From: Bacteroidota bacterium
GTDB lineage: Bacteria > Bacteroidota > Ignavibacteria > Kapaibacteriales > UBA2268
NCBI GenBank assembly: GCA_004322215.1
Contig: SCSM01000026.1
Span: forward strand, 1-64,000
Direction: 5' to 3'
DNA: 64,000 bases
In this document: piece after piece, positions 26,721 through 37,390 of the stretch
Numbering within the stretch: position 1 is the first letter of the stretch
Layout: each line of letters opens with the position of its first letter
The notes under the pieces: model-generated
Databases searched by the model: none
Seen by the model: the letters and a program-made list of their open reading frames with translations, nothing else
Told to the model about the DNA's origin: nothing
Made by a program: the position numbers and the translations under genes

Positions 26721-27866
26721 ATGCCGGGCATATATATACATATACCTTTTTGCAAAAAAAAATGCAGCTATTGCGATTTCTTCTCTATTACAGATTTGCA
26801 GGGTGTAGAAAGATTTGTCAGAAGTCTATCAAAAGAAATTGATTTGTATTCAACACAATTAAATTCAAAGCCGCTTGTAAATACTGTCTTTCTCGGCGGG
26901 GGCACTCCTTCACTTTTGAAAACTATTCAATTAGAAAGCATATTCAATAAATTGAAACAGTATTATCAGTTCAATGATGAATTGGAATATACAATCGAGT
27001 GCAATCCAGGGACAATTGATAAACAGAAATTAAGTGAATACAAATCACTCGGTGTAAACAGGTTGAGCATAGGTATTCAGTCATTAATCCCGAAAGAGCT
27101 TGGGTTCCTCGGCAGAATTCACAATCCCGAAGAGGCACTGAATGCAATCACAACAGGTCGAGAAGCGGGATTCGACAACATAAGTACAGATATTATTTTT
27201 TCATTACCCGGACAAAAGGTAAGTGATATTCAATATACACTTGAGAATCTTCTCGAATATAAGCCAAATCATATTTCGGCATACAATTTGACATTTGAAA
27301 AAGGAACACCTTTATTTAACAGAATGCAATCGGGAAAAGTGCATAGAAATGACGATGAAACAGACGCTGAAATATTCGAGTATGTATCTGACAAATTGGC
27401 ATATTCCGGGTATGAGCAGTACGAAGTATCAAATTTTGCTTTTGATGGAAAGAAATGCAGACATAATCTAAATTACTGGAATGGCGGTGAATATTTTGCA
27501 TTCGGTCCTTCTGCACATGGTTTTGTCAATGGAACAAGATACTGGAATCACAGAAATCTGAAAAAATACTTTATGATGATAGATGATAATTCCTTACCTG
27601 TCGAAGGAAGCGAAGTTTTAACCAAAAGACAGATGTTAGAGGAAAGAATAATGCTTGGTTTGAGATGCGAAGGGTTGAATCCCGAGAAATTAAATAGTGA
27701 ATTTGAAATTGATTTATTATCTTTGAATCAAGAGTTAATCAATAATCTCGTCAACGAAAAACTTATGGAGAACGGAAATCAAAAACTTCGGTTAACAAGA
27801 AAAGGGTATCTTCTAAGCGATGAAATTATTACAAAAATTTGTGCAGGTCTGTCCAATTTTAAATAA
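26721..27866 (+). CDS. hemW: Radical SAM heme chaperone HemW
   Basis: 381 residues. The N-terminal IPFCKKKCSYCDFFS gives the radical SAM C-x3-C-x2-C set with the fourth cysteine-type extension (CDF) of the HemN/HemW group; VFLGGGTPSLL and ECNPGTIDKQKL are SAM/HemW motifs, and GVNRLSIGIQSL is typical. The family, long annotated as oxygen-independent coproporphyrinogen oxidase, includes HemW, which carries heme; it lacks the N-terminal part of true HemN. No heme-biosynthesis genes are adjacent. Confidence 0.92.
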   Translation: MPGIYIHIPFCKKKCSYCDFFSITDLQGVERFVRSLSKEIDLYSTQLNSKPLVNTVFLGGGTPSLLKTIQLESIFNKLKQYYQFNDELEYTIECNPGTIDKQKLSEYKSLGVNRLSIGIQSLIPKELGFLGRIHNPEEALNAITTGREAGFDNISTDIIFSLPGQKVSDIQYTLENLLEYKPNHISAYNLTFEKGTPLFNRMQSGKVHRNDDETDAEIFEYVSDKLAYSGYEQYEVSNFAFDGKKCRHNLNYWNGGEYFAFGPSAHGFVNGTRYWNHRNLKKYFMMIDDNSLPVEGSEVLTKRQMLEERIMLGLRCEGLNPEKLNSEFEIDLLSLNQELINNLVNEKLMENGNQKLRLTRKGYLLSDEIITKICAGLSNFK

Positions 27867-28233
27867 GTAACTGCGAATACATCAATATCTACTTAGTGAA
27901 AGATGGAAATCCCGGATTAAACCTTTTTTTCAATTTAATAGTTCTAATACTTGTAAATATCAAAACTTTTCGTTATAATTGCTATTATTTTAGCTATTGT
28001 TAAATTAGCTCATAGTAATATTCATAATGAAATTTTGATAAAATGAGTATTAAATCATTACAATATCCTGTATATAAGTTTTTAAATATAAATATATTTT
28101 TGCAACTATTATTTATTTTTTGGGTTATTATATTTAAAGGCACAAAACTCAAAAAATAGAACAAACCAATAACACAAGTTGTTGGAATAAGTTAAGAAAT
28201 TAACTTTACAAATATATATATAAGGGGGATGTG
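27867..28233. other. AT-rich leader of the giant secreted protein gene
   Basis: No open frame of note and no repeat or RNA gene seen. The only clear element is AAGGGGG at about 28222-28228, a strong ribosome-binding site 5-6 bp before the ATG at 28234. A promoter for the 5.6-kb gene must lie here, but no -35/-10 or Bacteroidota-type -33/-7 pair could be fixed with confidence. Confidence 0.5.
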
Positions 28234-31200
28234 ATGAAATATCTTTACTCGGTCAAGATTTTCAAAATGCTTGTCTTTAATACTTTTATTTTTTTACTTT
28301 TCATAGCAACTTCTTTTGAAATTCAATCAAAAGGGATAATAATACCAACTGATGCAACCCAGCAGGATTTTGTAAGAGCATATAAAATGGTTCTTGCACA
28401 ATCAGGTTCGGATTATCGCTTTACAAATGCCACAATTGATACAAGCCTGTTTCCTGATTACGGTGAATACTCTATTTGTTGGGTAAAAACAGGAGTTGAC
28501 AGGGGTTCGTTTGTTTATCCCGACGCACTGCCATCTGCATACTCAGGCATTACATATAATGATTACGATAATTATAACTGGCAGGGAGCCGAACATTATT
28601 CGATTCAGTTTAAACCATACCAGTACAGGATTGCTTTGTTCAACAGCAATATCCAGAGAAATAACAAAACCGTTACATGGCAGTATTTATATTTCAAGAA
28701 TTTGTTCGATTCATACATTTCTAATGGTTTTTATTACCTGATTGACGAAAGATACCTGGATACAAATTCAATCAATGGTGCTACCCAATTACTGATTATA
28801 CCCTCATTTAATGCAGAAGGTTCGAATCAGAAATTTTATATTGACAGTGTATTCGCAACATGTCCTCAAATCAAAGCAAAGTTAGATGCTTTTTTGGCAA
28901 ATGGTGGAACAATTTATGCAGAAGGAAATGCAGTCTATTTCATTGAGAAATTGGGTTATCTTGCACCGGGTTCTGTAAATTTCGATAATTTTATACTACC
29001 CGACCCGGCAACAGGAATGCAAAAAATTGTTTATGGTAATTCGAATAATCCAATAACATTCACACAAAATGTAACAGATGAAATATATACCACAACTCTG
29101 CCAACTGTTAATGCAGGAAATGCAGAAGTTATAGCAAATGTTCCCGGATTTTCACCGGTTGTATTTATATTAAATGGACCAAACGCAAACGGTGGGAGAA
29201 TAATCTGTAATACCGGATTACCGACTACCGGTGGTATGAACGAATTAAAAAGCGGTTCGAGACAATTGCAATGGACACTTAATAGTTTCCTTTATGCAAT
29301 AACCAATAATATTGATGTTACAAGGTCAGTATATAATGATTTGCCAAGCGGAATAACTGCGGGCAAGAATGCAGTGTCATTCGATGCCTTGGATACATTC
29401 GAAGTTAGAATTAAAGTTAGGAATTTATCTTCTTCTGACATAACTAATATAACAATCAATGAGTATTTAAGAAATGAAAATATTAATAATACAAACAGAA
29501 CTTATTTCCAATTTGTCGATGTAATAAGCCAGGATGTTACAGCAACAATTACCGGAAATAATTTAAACATCAGCGGTCTTTCGATGCCTCCCTTGAGCGA
29601 GAAAGTAATTACATACAGATTGAGAACACCCGATGTAAGTGATAAAATTCATGAATCGGTTGACAGATTCCTGTCCTGGAGCAGTTACATCTATTCTTCA
29701 TATAATGTTACACAGTACACAGATAACGAAGGAAAAAGGATTTTCTGGAAGTGGAATGATTATGCATACCTGATGTTCAGTGCAAGATTAGTTGCCGATG
29801 CAGACCTTAACTGGAAAAACTTTTTGGGTTTGTACTATCAGCCATTCAAAGTATTTATGATAATGGAAAACAAGGAAAGGACAGATGCAATTCAAACAAA
29901 GTATGTACAATATATACCGAAGGATGTACCATTCTACTGGGTTGACCATGGAATGGATATTCCAATCCTGAAAACACCCGGGGGCAAGTTCGTAACCGTT
30001 CTGAAAGGGAGCAATGACGAGAATAATCCTGAATTTGATATGGATGCAGACGGGCATCCCGATGCCTGGCTGGATACTGCTTCGATTTATCCGAAGGGAT
30101 ATACATTAACTGAAGCGGATGTTTATTGGCTGAATCCCTGGGAACATCTCCGAAGCGGTGATTCTACATATTATGAAGATATAGACCACGATGGAAAACG
30201 TGCAATGGACACAAATGGTGATGGTATTGTAGATATCGAAGAAACAGGAGATAAAATCAGGGTTTGGAAAGTAACCTGGGATATTGGTACTGTTCGTGGC
30301 TATCAATACTTTGACCCATACTGCTATTACGAAATTTGGGTTGACCCGCCGGATTTAGTTAATATGTCAGCAGGTGTATCAAAAGCATATAACCGGCTCG
30401 ATACTGATGTTAACGGTATGTTTTATCCATATTCACGCGATATAAACAATCCAAATCTATCTGATACAAGCTGGACTCACTGGATGGACAGGGATGATAA
30501 TGGGAACATTGTTTGGAAACAGCTAATATATCAGAAAATAAATAATTATGAGGGCTATACTTTTATCGATACTGCAAAGCAGAATTATCATTTGCTACCT
30601 ACTGACTTTTGTGCAGGCACAGTGCCACAACCGCATAATGAATTTATAGCAGCTTTATCTCTCGGCGGTGAAGAAATTGATATGACACATCCGACACCGA
30701 ATAATTCTCTTTACTCAAAACTTGAATTTAAGACAATATTCAATGAAAGCAGAACTACGCCAATCAGAACGACATATACTTATTATGCACCACTGCCAAA
30801 TCCATTGCAATTTGAGTATTTGTCAAATAATTTCCTTATTACAGACCCAAATACAAATCAACAGATGACGTATCTGCCAAAATATGGTAAGGCAAATTTA
30901 ACTTTTGATTTGGATGCGTCAACCGAATACACATACTATTGGATTAGAAATGCCGGACACGATGTTGATTACAATGACCCATCTGAAAAAATCGAGGGGA
31001 ATGAAAAGCTGGGCGATGGAGTATTCGGATATATGATTTATGACCTTCCGAAAGGTATGGGCGGCTATTCATTGACATTACCGAAGTTGACAGACGGCAC
31101 TTATGATATTAACAATATCGTCAGTGTAGATGGAAAGCCATTTGAAAAATGGCTCGATAATAAGAACACAAAAAATGCAATCGAAATATGGGAAGACCCG

Positions 31201-33858
31201 TTCCAGTATCATATTTATATTCCGCAATTGCTGATTCCTCCGGCTTTGGATGATGACAACTTTGACGGAATTGATGACTGGATTGATGACAGGGGCGATA
31301 GATTTTCTTCAAAAACCGGTTTCCTCCACGACAACTTTATGCTTGATAATGGCGAGCAGTGGTTGAATTATCCTGAAACACCATTTCGGGATGATATTTA
31401 TGGCATGGTGGATTCGGGATGGTATCATGGAGCCGACAATACTTATGGAGATGATTTCTTTGAGAATCTCGGAAAAACCCATATACAACTCCACGCAATT
31501 TATGAAGGTAAAGGCAAAGAGGGACCAGTTGACATCAGCAAGGGTGGATGGTTAGTTGTGGAAGAAATTTTCGGCGGTTCGCCATGGGTTATTTTCTCAC
31601 ACGTACTTTCCGGCTTTGCCAAAGGAAGCGATTTGAGAATGTCATCATCAACAACTCCTTCAGTCGTCAAATACGGGACAGATACAACGTATATAAAACA
31701 TTACATAGAAGACAGGGATGAGCCGCATCAGTTCAACTCAGACTTTGACCCCTTCCATATTGCCTTTGGATACGGGGAATCAACGATTACGACAATGGCA
31801 GGAGGAAAAGACCCTTGCAGTTTGATAAGTCCCCCGATTGATATATCGTCAATTATTGACCCGCAGTTCAATCACAGGACAATAACACTTGTACCGTTGG
31901 CGGATAAGAACAATCCGGATTTGAAAGATTATCCGAAAACCGTTACAGGAACTTTTCTCGAAGTAAAAATCGAAGTTATGAACGGAACTGATGATAATTG
32001 GTTCAATACGACAATAAATCCCACACTTGGAAATGGGCTTGGAAATACAAATCTTGTGATGTCTTATGTTGCTTATCCGAGACCACTTGTACCGGCACAG
32101 GTTGACCCTGTTACAGGCAAAGTAACGAGGGCTGGAGATGACCTTGGTACATTCAGAGCCGGATGGAGATTCAACCAGCCGGAGGGTGAAGTTTTGATTA
32201 AAATGGGTAATGCTCTTCCGTTGCTTCAGCCATCGAGGAGGGCATATTTTGTTATGCTATTCAGCATTGATGAAACCTTGATTAACGGAATATACAATAT
32301 TGATTTCACGATTAACGGTGAGAGGAAGCATTACACCGGTGCAAATGACCAACAAATTACTTATGCAGTACCATCGGTACAATTCAGTATCACAGACAGG
32401 TCTGCAAACGGAAATATTCTCGAATACCAGAAAGTTGTGATTGGAAAATCCCATCTGACTGATATGAAAGTCAACACAACTGACAACTTCTTCCCAACCG
32501 GTAATGTGAAATGGTCAAATCAGGATGTAAACTATCTGAATTTCGATACATTGAGTAATTCGCTCAGTGCATCATTTAATCCGAATAATTCTGAAGCAAC
32601 AATAGACTTAAGTGCTTTCAGTAATTATCCTGATATCAATAATGCAAGGATGTATATACTGGAGCAGGGAATTGTTACCAGTGAGAATGAAAAAGATTTG
32701 GTTAAGGTAACAGAAGGGAATGAACTAAATTATCTTACAGAAACGATTACCCCGTTAAATTTGACTGCAAAAGAATTATACGTCAGAACTTCAGGCCCGA
32801 AAGTGAAAGATTACAAGAAGATTGTCAGCTTGAATGGAATGCCTATACAGGAGAATCAGCCATTTATCTGGGATAATTATGATGATAAAGATGTTGAGGT
32901 ATTGGTTGAAGCATTCAACTCCGGGAGTAATATTGCGGAAAATACAAAACTGGATATATTCCCGGGATTATCATTCGTTCCTAAAGCAGGTAAACTGGAT
33001 CCCAATTGCACTATTTCAGGAAATACAATAATTGCAAATCTGGGTTCAATGATACCGGGAGAATCACGAAAACTGAGACTACACTTTGGAGCATCACCCG
33101 ATGCCTGTCTTACATTTTTTGATGAATCGTCGGTTATACCCAAAATCAATATTAATTACAAAGGTAATACCATTACTTCCGGTTCGGCAAAATACAATTT
33201 CTCGATTGACGATTTAAAATCACTCGATTGTCCGACTTATGATTTTGTTGTTGAAAATATAGATGCAGATATCAGTAATCTGACCTTCGGCTCAATATCG
33301 CAGGCACAAATCAAGTACAGGAACGGATTAGTCCCATCGAAGAATCTTTCATTGAATTTATATGCTGTGAAAGATTGGAAGGATACTATTTTAGTAGGAC
33401 AAAAAACAATATCATCATTGAATGCACTCGAATCGGGAAAAATTACTATGGATTTCAATGTGCCATACAAGACAAATTTCCTTGAATTGTATGCAAAGAT
33501 AGATGGCAATGATAACGTAATCGAGTTCTGCGAAAATAACAATATAAAATCAACGATGGTGCCGATTAACGGACCAAAATGGATCCAGGATGTTCAGTCA
33601 TATCCGAATCCATTCAAGAATAAAATTGATTTAAGTTATACACTCGCAAGAGATGAGAGAAACATTTCAATCACATTCTTTACGGTAAATGGAAAGGAAG
33701 TTGGAAGAATTGATAATTGTCCGGCTATATCCGGCACACATAGTGTTTCAACGATGGAGTTGTCATCCTTGCCGACAGGAACTTATGTTTATAAGATCGC
33801 AGGTATAAATGCAGACGGCGAAACAGAATTATATGTAGGTATAATTGAAAAGTATTAG
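28234..33858 (+). CDS. Giant T9SS-sorted surface/secreted protein
   Basis: 1874 residues. The ATG at 28234 follows AAGGGGG; a GTG one codon earlier is not needed. A signal peptide (about 1-34) is followed by a long region without a recognised family. Aspartate-rich Ca-binding-like loops occur near residues 600 (DMDADGHPDAWLD), 659 (DTNGDGIVDIEE) and 1006 (DDDNFDGIDDWID), similar to thrombospondin type 3/EF-hand loops. A CARDB-like Ig domain lies at roughly 1665-1780 (SLNLYAVKDWKDT, LELYAKIDGNDNVIEFCENN). The C-terminal ~85 residues are a T9SS type A sorting domain (YPNPFKNKIDLSY ... SSLPTGTYVYKI). Expected at the cell surface or outside. A binding or enzymatic role cannot be named. A strong hairpin follows the stop. 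Confidence 0.88.
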   Translation: MKYLYSVKIFKMLVFNTFIFLLFIATSFEIQSKGIIIPTDATQQDFVRAYKMVLAQSGSDYRFTNATIDTSLFPDYGEYSICWVKTGVDRGSFVYPDALPSAYSGITYNDYDNYNWQGAEHYSIQFKPYQYRIALFNSNIQRNNKTVTWQYLYFKNLFDSYISNGFYYLIDERYLDTNSINGATQLLIIPSFNAEGSNQKFYIDSVFATCPQIKAKLDAFLANGGTIYAEGNAVYFIEKLGYLAPGSVNFDNFILPDPATGMQKIVYGNSNNPITFTQNVTDEIYTTTLPTVNAGNAEVIANVPGFSPVVFILNGPNANGGRIICNTGLPTTGGMNELKSGSRQLQWTLNSFLYAITNNIDVTRSVYNDLPSGITAGKNAVSFDALDTFEVRIKVRNLSSSDITNITINEYLRNENINNTNRTYFQFVDVISQDVTATITGNNLNISGLSMPPLSEKVITYRLRTPDVSDKIHESVDRFLSWSSYIYSSYNVTQYTDNEGKRIFWKWNDYAYLMFSARLVADADLNWKNFLGLYYQPFKVFMIMENKERTDAIQTKYVQYIPKDVPFYWVDHGMDIPILKTPGGKFVTVLKGSNDENNPEFDMDADGHPDAWLDTASIYPKGYTLTEADVYWLNPWEHLRSGDSTYYEDIDHDGKRAMDTNGDGIVDIEETGDKIRVWKVTWDIGTVRGYQYFDPYCYYEIWVDPPDLVNMSAGVSKAYNRLDTDVNGMFYPYSRDINNPNLSDTSWTHWMDRDDNGNIVWKQLIYQKINNYEGYTFIDTAKQNYHLLPTDFCAGTVPQPHNEFIAALSLGGEEIDMTHPTPNNSLYSKLEFKTIFNESRTTPIRTTYTYYAPLPNPLQFEYLSNNFLITDPNTNQQMTYLPKYGKANLTFDLDASTEYTYYWIRNAGHDVDYNDPSEKIEGNEKLGDGVFGYMIYDLPKGMGGYSLTLPKLTDGTYDINNIVSVDGKPFEKWLDNKNTKNAIEIWEDPFQYHIYIPQLLIPPALDDDNFDGIDDWIDDRGDRFSSKTGFLHDNFMLDNGEQWLNYPETPFRDDIYGMVDSGWYHGADNTYGDDFFENLGKTHIQLHAIYEGKGKEGPVDISKGGWLVVEEIFGGSPWVIFSHVLSGFAKGSDLRMSSSTTPSVVKYGTDTTYIKHYIEDRDEPHQFNSDFDPFHIAFGYGESTITTMAGGKDPCSLISPPIDISSIIDPQFNHRTITLVPLADKNNPDLKDYPKTVTGTFLEVKIEVMNGTDDNWFNTTINPTLGNGLGNTNLVMSYVAYPRPLVPAQVDPVTGKVTRAGDDLGTFRAGWRFNQPEGEVLIKMGNALPLLQPSRRAYFVMLFSIDETLINGIYNIDFTINGERKHYTGANDQQITYAVPSVQFSITDRSANGNILEYQKVVIGKSHLTDMKVNTTDNFFPTGNVKWSNQDVNYLNFDTLSNSLSASFNPNNSEATIDLSAFSNYPDINNARMYILEQGIVTSENEKDLVKVTEGNELNYLTETITPLNLTAKELYVRTSGPKVKDYKKIVSLNGMPIQENQPFIWDNYDDKDVEVLVEAFNSGSNIAENTKLDIFPGLSFVPKAGKLDPNCTISGNTIIANLGSMIPGESRKLRLHFGASPDACLTFFDESSVIPKININYKGNTITSGSAKYNFSIDDLKSLDCPTYDFVVENIDADISNLTFGSISQAQIKYRNGLVPSKNLSLNLYAVKDWKDTILVGQKTISSLNALESGKITMDFNVPYKTNFLELYAKIDGNDNVIEFCENNNIKSTMVPINGPKWIQDVQSYPNPFKNKIDLSYTLARDERNISITFFTVNGKEVGRIDNCPAISGTHSVSTMELSSLPTGTYVYKIAGINADGETELYVGIIEKY

Positions 33859-33888
33859 TATTGAAAAATTGATTTTATAATTAAACAG

Positions 33889-33934
33889 GAGGGTTTAAAT
33901 TGTAAGAAAATTTAAATCCTCTTTTGATTTTTTG
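33889..33934 (+). terminator. Terminator-like hairpin at the ompA-type gene start
   Basis: A 12-bp stem (33889-33900 with 33910-33921, one G-U pair), 9-nt loop, then TTTTGATTTTTTG. Its T-run ends just before the ATG at 33936. The left arm contains AGGAGGG. As a terminator it would close the giant gene, but it leaves no room for a promoter before the next start codon. Confidence 0.65.
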
Positions 33935-33935
33935 T

Positions 33936-35945
33936 ATGAAAATAAAATATTATTGTTTGATATTTTTATTATTATTTACCGAATCCTTAATGTCAATTGA
34001 ACAGGGAGCTAAGGACAGCACTCAATTATTAAGACATAGATTCGGAATATTCGGCAATTATAATTATTATTTCCACTCTGCAAATTTTCACCAGTTACCT
34101 GAAGTTGTGAATTGCTGTCCTATATTTACAGAAGGTAAAGCCGGAGGATTTTCGGCAGGTTTATTGTATGAATATATTTATTCAAATTCGATTTCTGCAA
34201 TCGTCAGGTTAAAATATTCACAAATTAACGGGCAAATATCCGATGATGAAAGAAAATCGGCTTTAGTTGATAATACCCCGACAAATGCACTAATCGAACA
34301 TTTTCTCGACACAAAAATTTCAATTGCCGGAATTGAGTCTTTTGTTAAAATAAAAATAATTGATGAATTAGCATTTCTCGGTGGGTTTGATTTTAATTTT
34401 ATAGTAAACAGCAATTTTAATCAATATGAAAAGCTACTCCAGCCGGCAACCGGTTTTTTTGAGAATGGTAAAAGGACCAGGTATGAAGAAAGCGGAAAAA
34501 TATCAGGAATATCAATTCTGAATTCAAGTTTAACAGGCGGTATATGTTATGATATATTTTTCGATGAGAAAAACAGTTATGTGATATCACCGGAAATAAC
34601 ATTTGCATATAATTTTACACCAATTGTTCCGAATCTTGTTTGGAATATTCATTCAGCAAAAACAGGTATTTCATTCAAATATACCCCGATACCAAAAGAA
34701 GAAAAAATAATACCTGAGCCGATACCCCCCCCCGAACCAAATATGCCCGAGCCACCACAGGAGGAAAAGAAGGTTAATTTTACAATCAAATCTGTTATGG
34801 GAGATAAAGAATCTGACAGGGCTGAAATTGACATCGAGGAATTTCTTTCAACGAGAATGAATCCATTGTTAAATTATATTTTCTTCGACAGTGCTTCATC
34901 CGAGATACCTTCAAGATATAAACTATTGAATAATGATGAAGCATCAATCTATAGAATTGATACACTGATGGATAAATCAGAACTGGAGACCTATTATGAT
35001 TTATTGAATATTGCCGGTAAGAGATTAACTGACAATCCGGATGTTTTAATAAAACTTGTAGGATGCAACAGCAATGACGGCATTGAAACCAACAACATAA
35101 CGTTATCGGAGAAAAGAGCTAAAAAAATAGCAGAATATTTAAATAAAGTTTGGAATATTACACCAACAAGGATTAAAATTGCAGCGATAAATCTACCGGC
35201 AAAGTTTTCAAATTCGAATGTTCCTGCGGGTTCCGCCGAGAACAGGAGAGTTGAAATATATTCTAATGACAATTCGATACTTTCACCAATAGAAATAAAT
35301 GATACAATAAATGAAATCAAGCAAACTGAGATTTTATTTCATCCTGAAACAAACTTGTTGAAATTTCTCGATGGAACATTAACAATTGAAGCAAAAGGTA
35401 AAATCATTAAAGAATTTTCATTTACAGAAAATATTCCTGAACATATTGCCTGGGATTTGATAAATGATTCTGATATTAATTTGCTGAAACAATCAGAAAA
35501 ACTTAATTGTATTATAAAAATCAGAGGCCTTGATATGAAGACATATTCAGATGAAAAGGAAATTAAAATCAATAAAATCAGAATCAAAGATAAGAGAACT
35601 GCAAAATTAAGCGATAAGCAGATAAATATGTTTTCGCTTATTCTATATGATTTTGACAGTTATTTACTGAACGATAAAAATATCGAAATGCTTAATGATG
35701 TCAAAAATACTCTCGATAAAAAGTCAACTGTAACATTCGAAGGATACACAGACAATCTCGGTGAAGATGAATACAATATGCTCTTATCAGTTCGCAGGGC
35801 TAAAGCAGCTTCAGATGCGATTCAATTTGAAAATACCAAGTTCGAGGGGTACGGAGAAACAAAATTATTATTTGATAATGAATTTCCCGAAGGACGCTTC
35901 TATAGCAGAACTGTTAAGATTAGAGTTGAAACGCCGATAAAATAA
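33936..35945 (+). CDS. OmpA family outer-membrane protein, two OmpA-like domains
   Basis: 669 residues from ATG 33936 (a TTG four codons upstream is unlikely). Signal peptide, then a strand-rich N-terminal half (HRFGIFGNYNYYFHSANFH, FSAGLLYEYIYSNSISAIV) that fits a beta-barrel. A Pro/Glu-rich linker (about residues 252-276) leads to an OmpA-like module with YIFFDSASSEIP, LSEKRAKKIAEYL and AENRRVEIY, then a strand domain, then a second OmpA-like module (FDSYLL, VTFEGYTDNLG, LSVRRAKAASDAI, YGETKLL). OmpA modules bind peptidoglycan, so the protein links the outer membrane to the wall. The first module's sugar-binding residues look less canonical than the second's. Confidence 0.85.
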   Translation: MKIKYYCLIFLLLFTESLMSIEQGAKDSTQLLRHRFGIFGNYNYYFHSANFHQLPEVVNCCPIFTEGKAGGFSAGLLYEYIYSNSISAIVRLKYSQINGQISDDERKSALVDNTPTNALIEHFLDTKISIAGIESFVKIKIIDELAFLGGFDFNFIVNSNFNQYEKLLQPATGFFENGKRTRYEESGKISGISILNSSLTGGICYDIFFDEKNSYVISPEITFAYNFTPIVPNLVWNIHSAKTGISFKYTPIPKEEKIIPEPIPPPEPNMPEPPQEEKKVNFTIKSVMGDKESDRAEIDIEEFLSTRMNPLLNYIFFDSASSEIPSRYKLLNNDEASIYRIDTLMDKSELETYYDLLNIAGKRLTDNPDVLIKLVGCNSNDGIETNNITLSEKRAKKIAEYLNKVWNITPTRIKIAAINLPAKFSNSNVPAGSAENRRVEIYSNDNSILSPIEINDTINEIKQTEILFHPETNLLKFLDGTLTIEAKGKIIKEFSFTENIPEHIAWDLINDSDINLLKQSEKLNCIIKIRGLDMKTYSDEKEIKINKIRIKDKRTAKLSDKQINMFSLILYDFDSYLLNDKNIEMLNDVKNTLDKKSTVTFEGYTDNLGEDEYNMLLSVRRAKAASDAIQFENTKFEGYGETKLLFDNEFPEGRFYSRTVKIRVETPIK

Positions 35946-35965
35946 TTTTCAATTTTCAATGAAAT

Positions 35966-37213
35966 CTATTTTTCAGAAAAAATATTATTCTGGGGTTGCT
36001 CAAGATTCAATTCACCTTCGATTCGAGCCATAACGGTAGAGGCAAGGCAGTTTCCGACAAGATTTGTTCCGGTTCTTGCCATATCCATAATTTCATCAAC
36101 ACCGAGCAAAATAGCTACACCTTCGAGGGGTAATCCAAATGTAACAAGTGTCCCGGATAAAATGACAATAGATGCTCTCGGCACAGCGGCAATCCCTTTA
36201 GAAGTCAACATTAGTGTTAGCATTATCGAGAGCTGATGCCACAGGTCGAGATGCACACCCGCTGCTTGTGCGACGAAAATTGAGGCAATAGAAAGATAAA
36301 GAGTAGAACCGTCCAAATTGAATGAATAACCTGTCGGGAGCACAAATGAAACGATTCTTCTCGGGACTCCGAATTTAACCATATTCTCCAATGCAACCGG
36401 TAACGCAGCATCAGATGATGTGGTTGAAAATGCAATCAGAGCCGGTTCTTCAACTGCTTTAGCGAATTTTTTAATTGGGATTCTGAAGAAAAACAGAATC
36501 GGAATAAAAACAAAGAGAATAAGAACTAATAATGAACCATAAAGTGTCGCTATAAGTTGTCCGAGATTGACCAAAACACCAATACCACTATGCCCCACAG
36601 TATAGCACATTGCTGCACCAATGCCGAAAGGTGCGAATTTCATTACAATACCCGTGAACTTAAACATCACTTCAGACAATCCTTCACAAAAACCGAGAAT
36701 TGCTTCTTTTGGTTTACCTTTAACCTGAGTAAGAGCTATTCCAAATAGAATTGCAAAAAACACTATCTGTAATACATCATTGTTAGCAGCCGATTCAAAA
36801 AAGCTTTTCGGCACAATATGTTCCAGGGTTTCCTTCCATGACATTTGTGTTGGAGTAATCTGAGCAGTAGGTGAAATTGATGATGGGAGCGTAATTCCAA
36901 CACCCGGCTGTGTGAGATTCACTGCAGCAAGTCCTATAAAGAGAGCTAATGTTGTTACAATTTCAAAATATATAATTGACTTGAATGCCAGCCGTCCGAC
37001 AGCTTTTAAATCGTCACTGTGACCGGCTATACCAACGACCAAGGTGCTAAATAAAAGTGGAACAATTATTACTTTTATCATTTTCAGAAAAATATTCGAT
37101 ATAATCCTGATATTTTGAGAAAGTTCCGGAAAGAGCCATCCAAGTATAGCACCAATTGCCATAGATATTAATATCCATTGTGTAAGGGATATTTTTTTAA
37201 TAAAAGTCCACAT
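35966..37213 (-). CDS. Dicarboxylate/amino acid:cation symporter (DAACS)
   Basis: 415 residues, about eight membrane helices plus two hairpins, inner membrane. The serine-rich hairpin tip is AFSTTSSDAALPVAL; helix 7 has FNLDGSTLYLS (the NMDGT-type cation site); helix 8 has DMARTGTNLVGNCLAS. The residue after VG is Asn where glutamate/aspartate transporters such as GltPh have Asp, and DctA-type C4-dicarboxylate carriers usually have Asn. A dicarboxylate substrate is therefore somewhat favoured, but this is inference. The gene converges on the OmpA gene with a 20-bp gap and is divergent from the transpeptidase gene. Confidence 0.92.
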   Translation of the reverse strand: MWTFIKKISLTQWILISMAIGAILGWLFPELSQNIRIISNIFLKMIKVIIVPLLFSTLVVGIAGHSDDLKAVGRLAFKSIIYFEIVTTLALFIGLAAVNLTQPGVGITLPSSISPTAQITPTQMSWKETLEHIVPKSFFESAANNDVLQIVFFAILFGIALTQVKGKPKEAILGFCEGLSEVMFKFTGIVMKFAPFGIGAAMCYTVGHSGIGVLVNLGQLIATLYGSLLVLILFVFIPILFFFRIPIKKFAKAVEEPALIAFSTTSSDAALPVALENMVKFGVPRRIVSFVLPTGYSFNLDGSTLYLSIASIFVAQAAGVHLDLWHQLSIMLTLMLTSKGIAAVPRASIVILSGTLVTFGLPLEGVAILLGVDEIMDMARTGTNLVGNCLASTVMARIEGELNLEQPQNNIFSEK

Positions 37214-37390
37214 TCGTTAACAAAATAAAAATTATAAATTCAGCAGGTTAAATTAACAATCCGGCAATTATACGAAAATTCCAAAGAATTTCATAGGTCA
37301 GAATGATATTGGTTATAAAATGATAAATAATATTTTTAGATTTGTAGAAATAAATAGATTAATCTTGATGCAGCAATATAAATTCAATTA

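Noticed and set aside
36040-36080. Asn instead of Asp in the VG(D) motif of the symporter as a defect
   Set aside because: Asn at this place is normal in DctA-type dicarboxylate carriers, so it points to substrate rather than loss of function.
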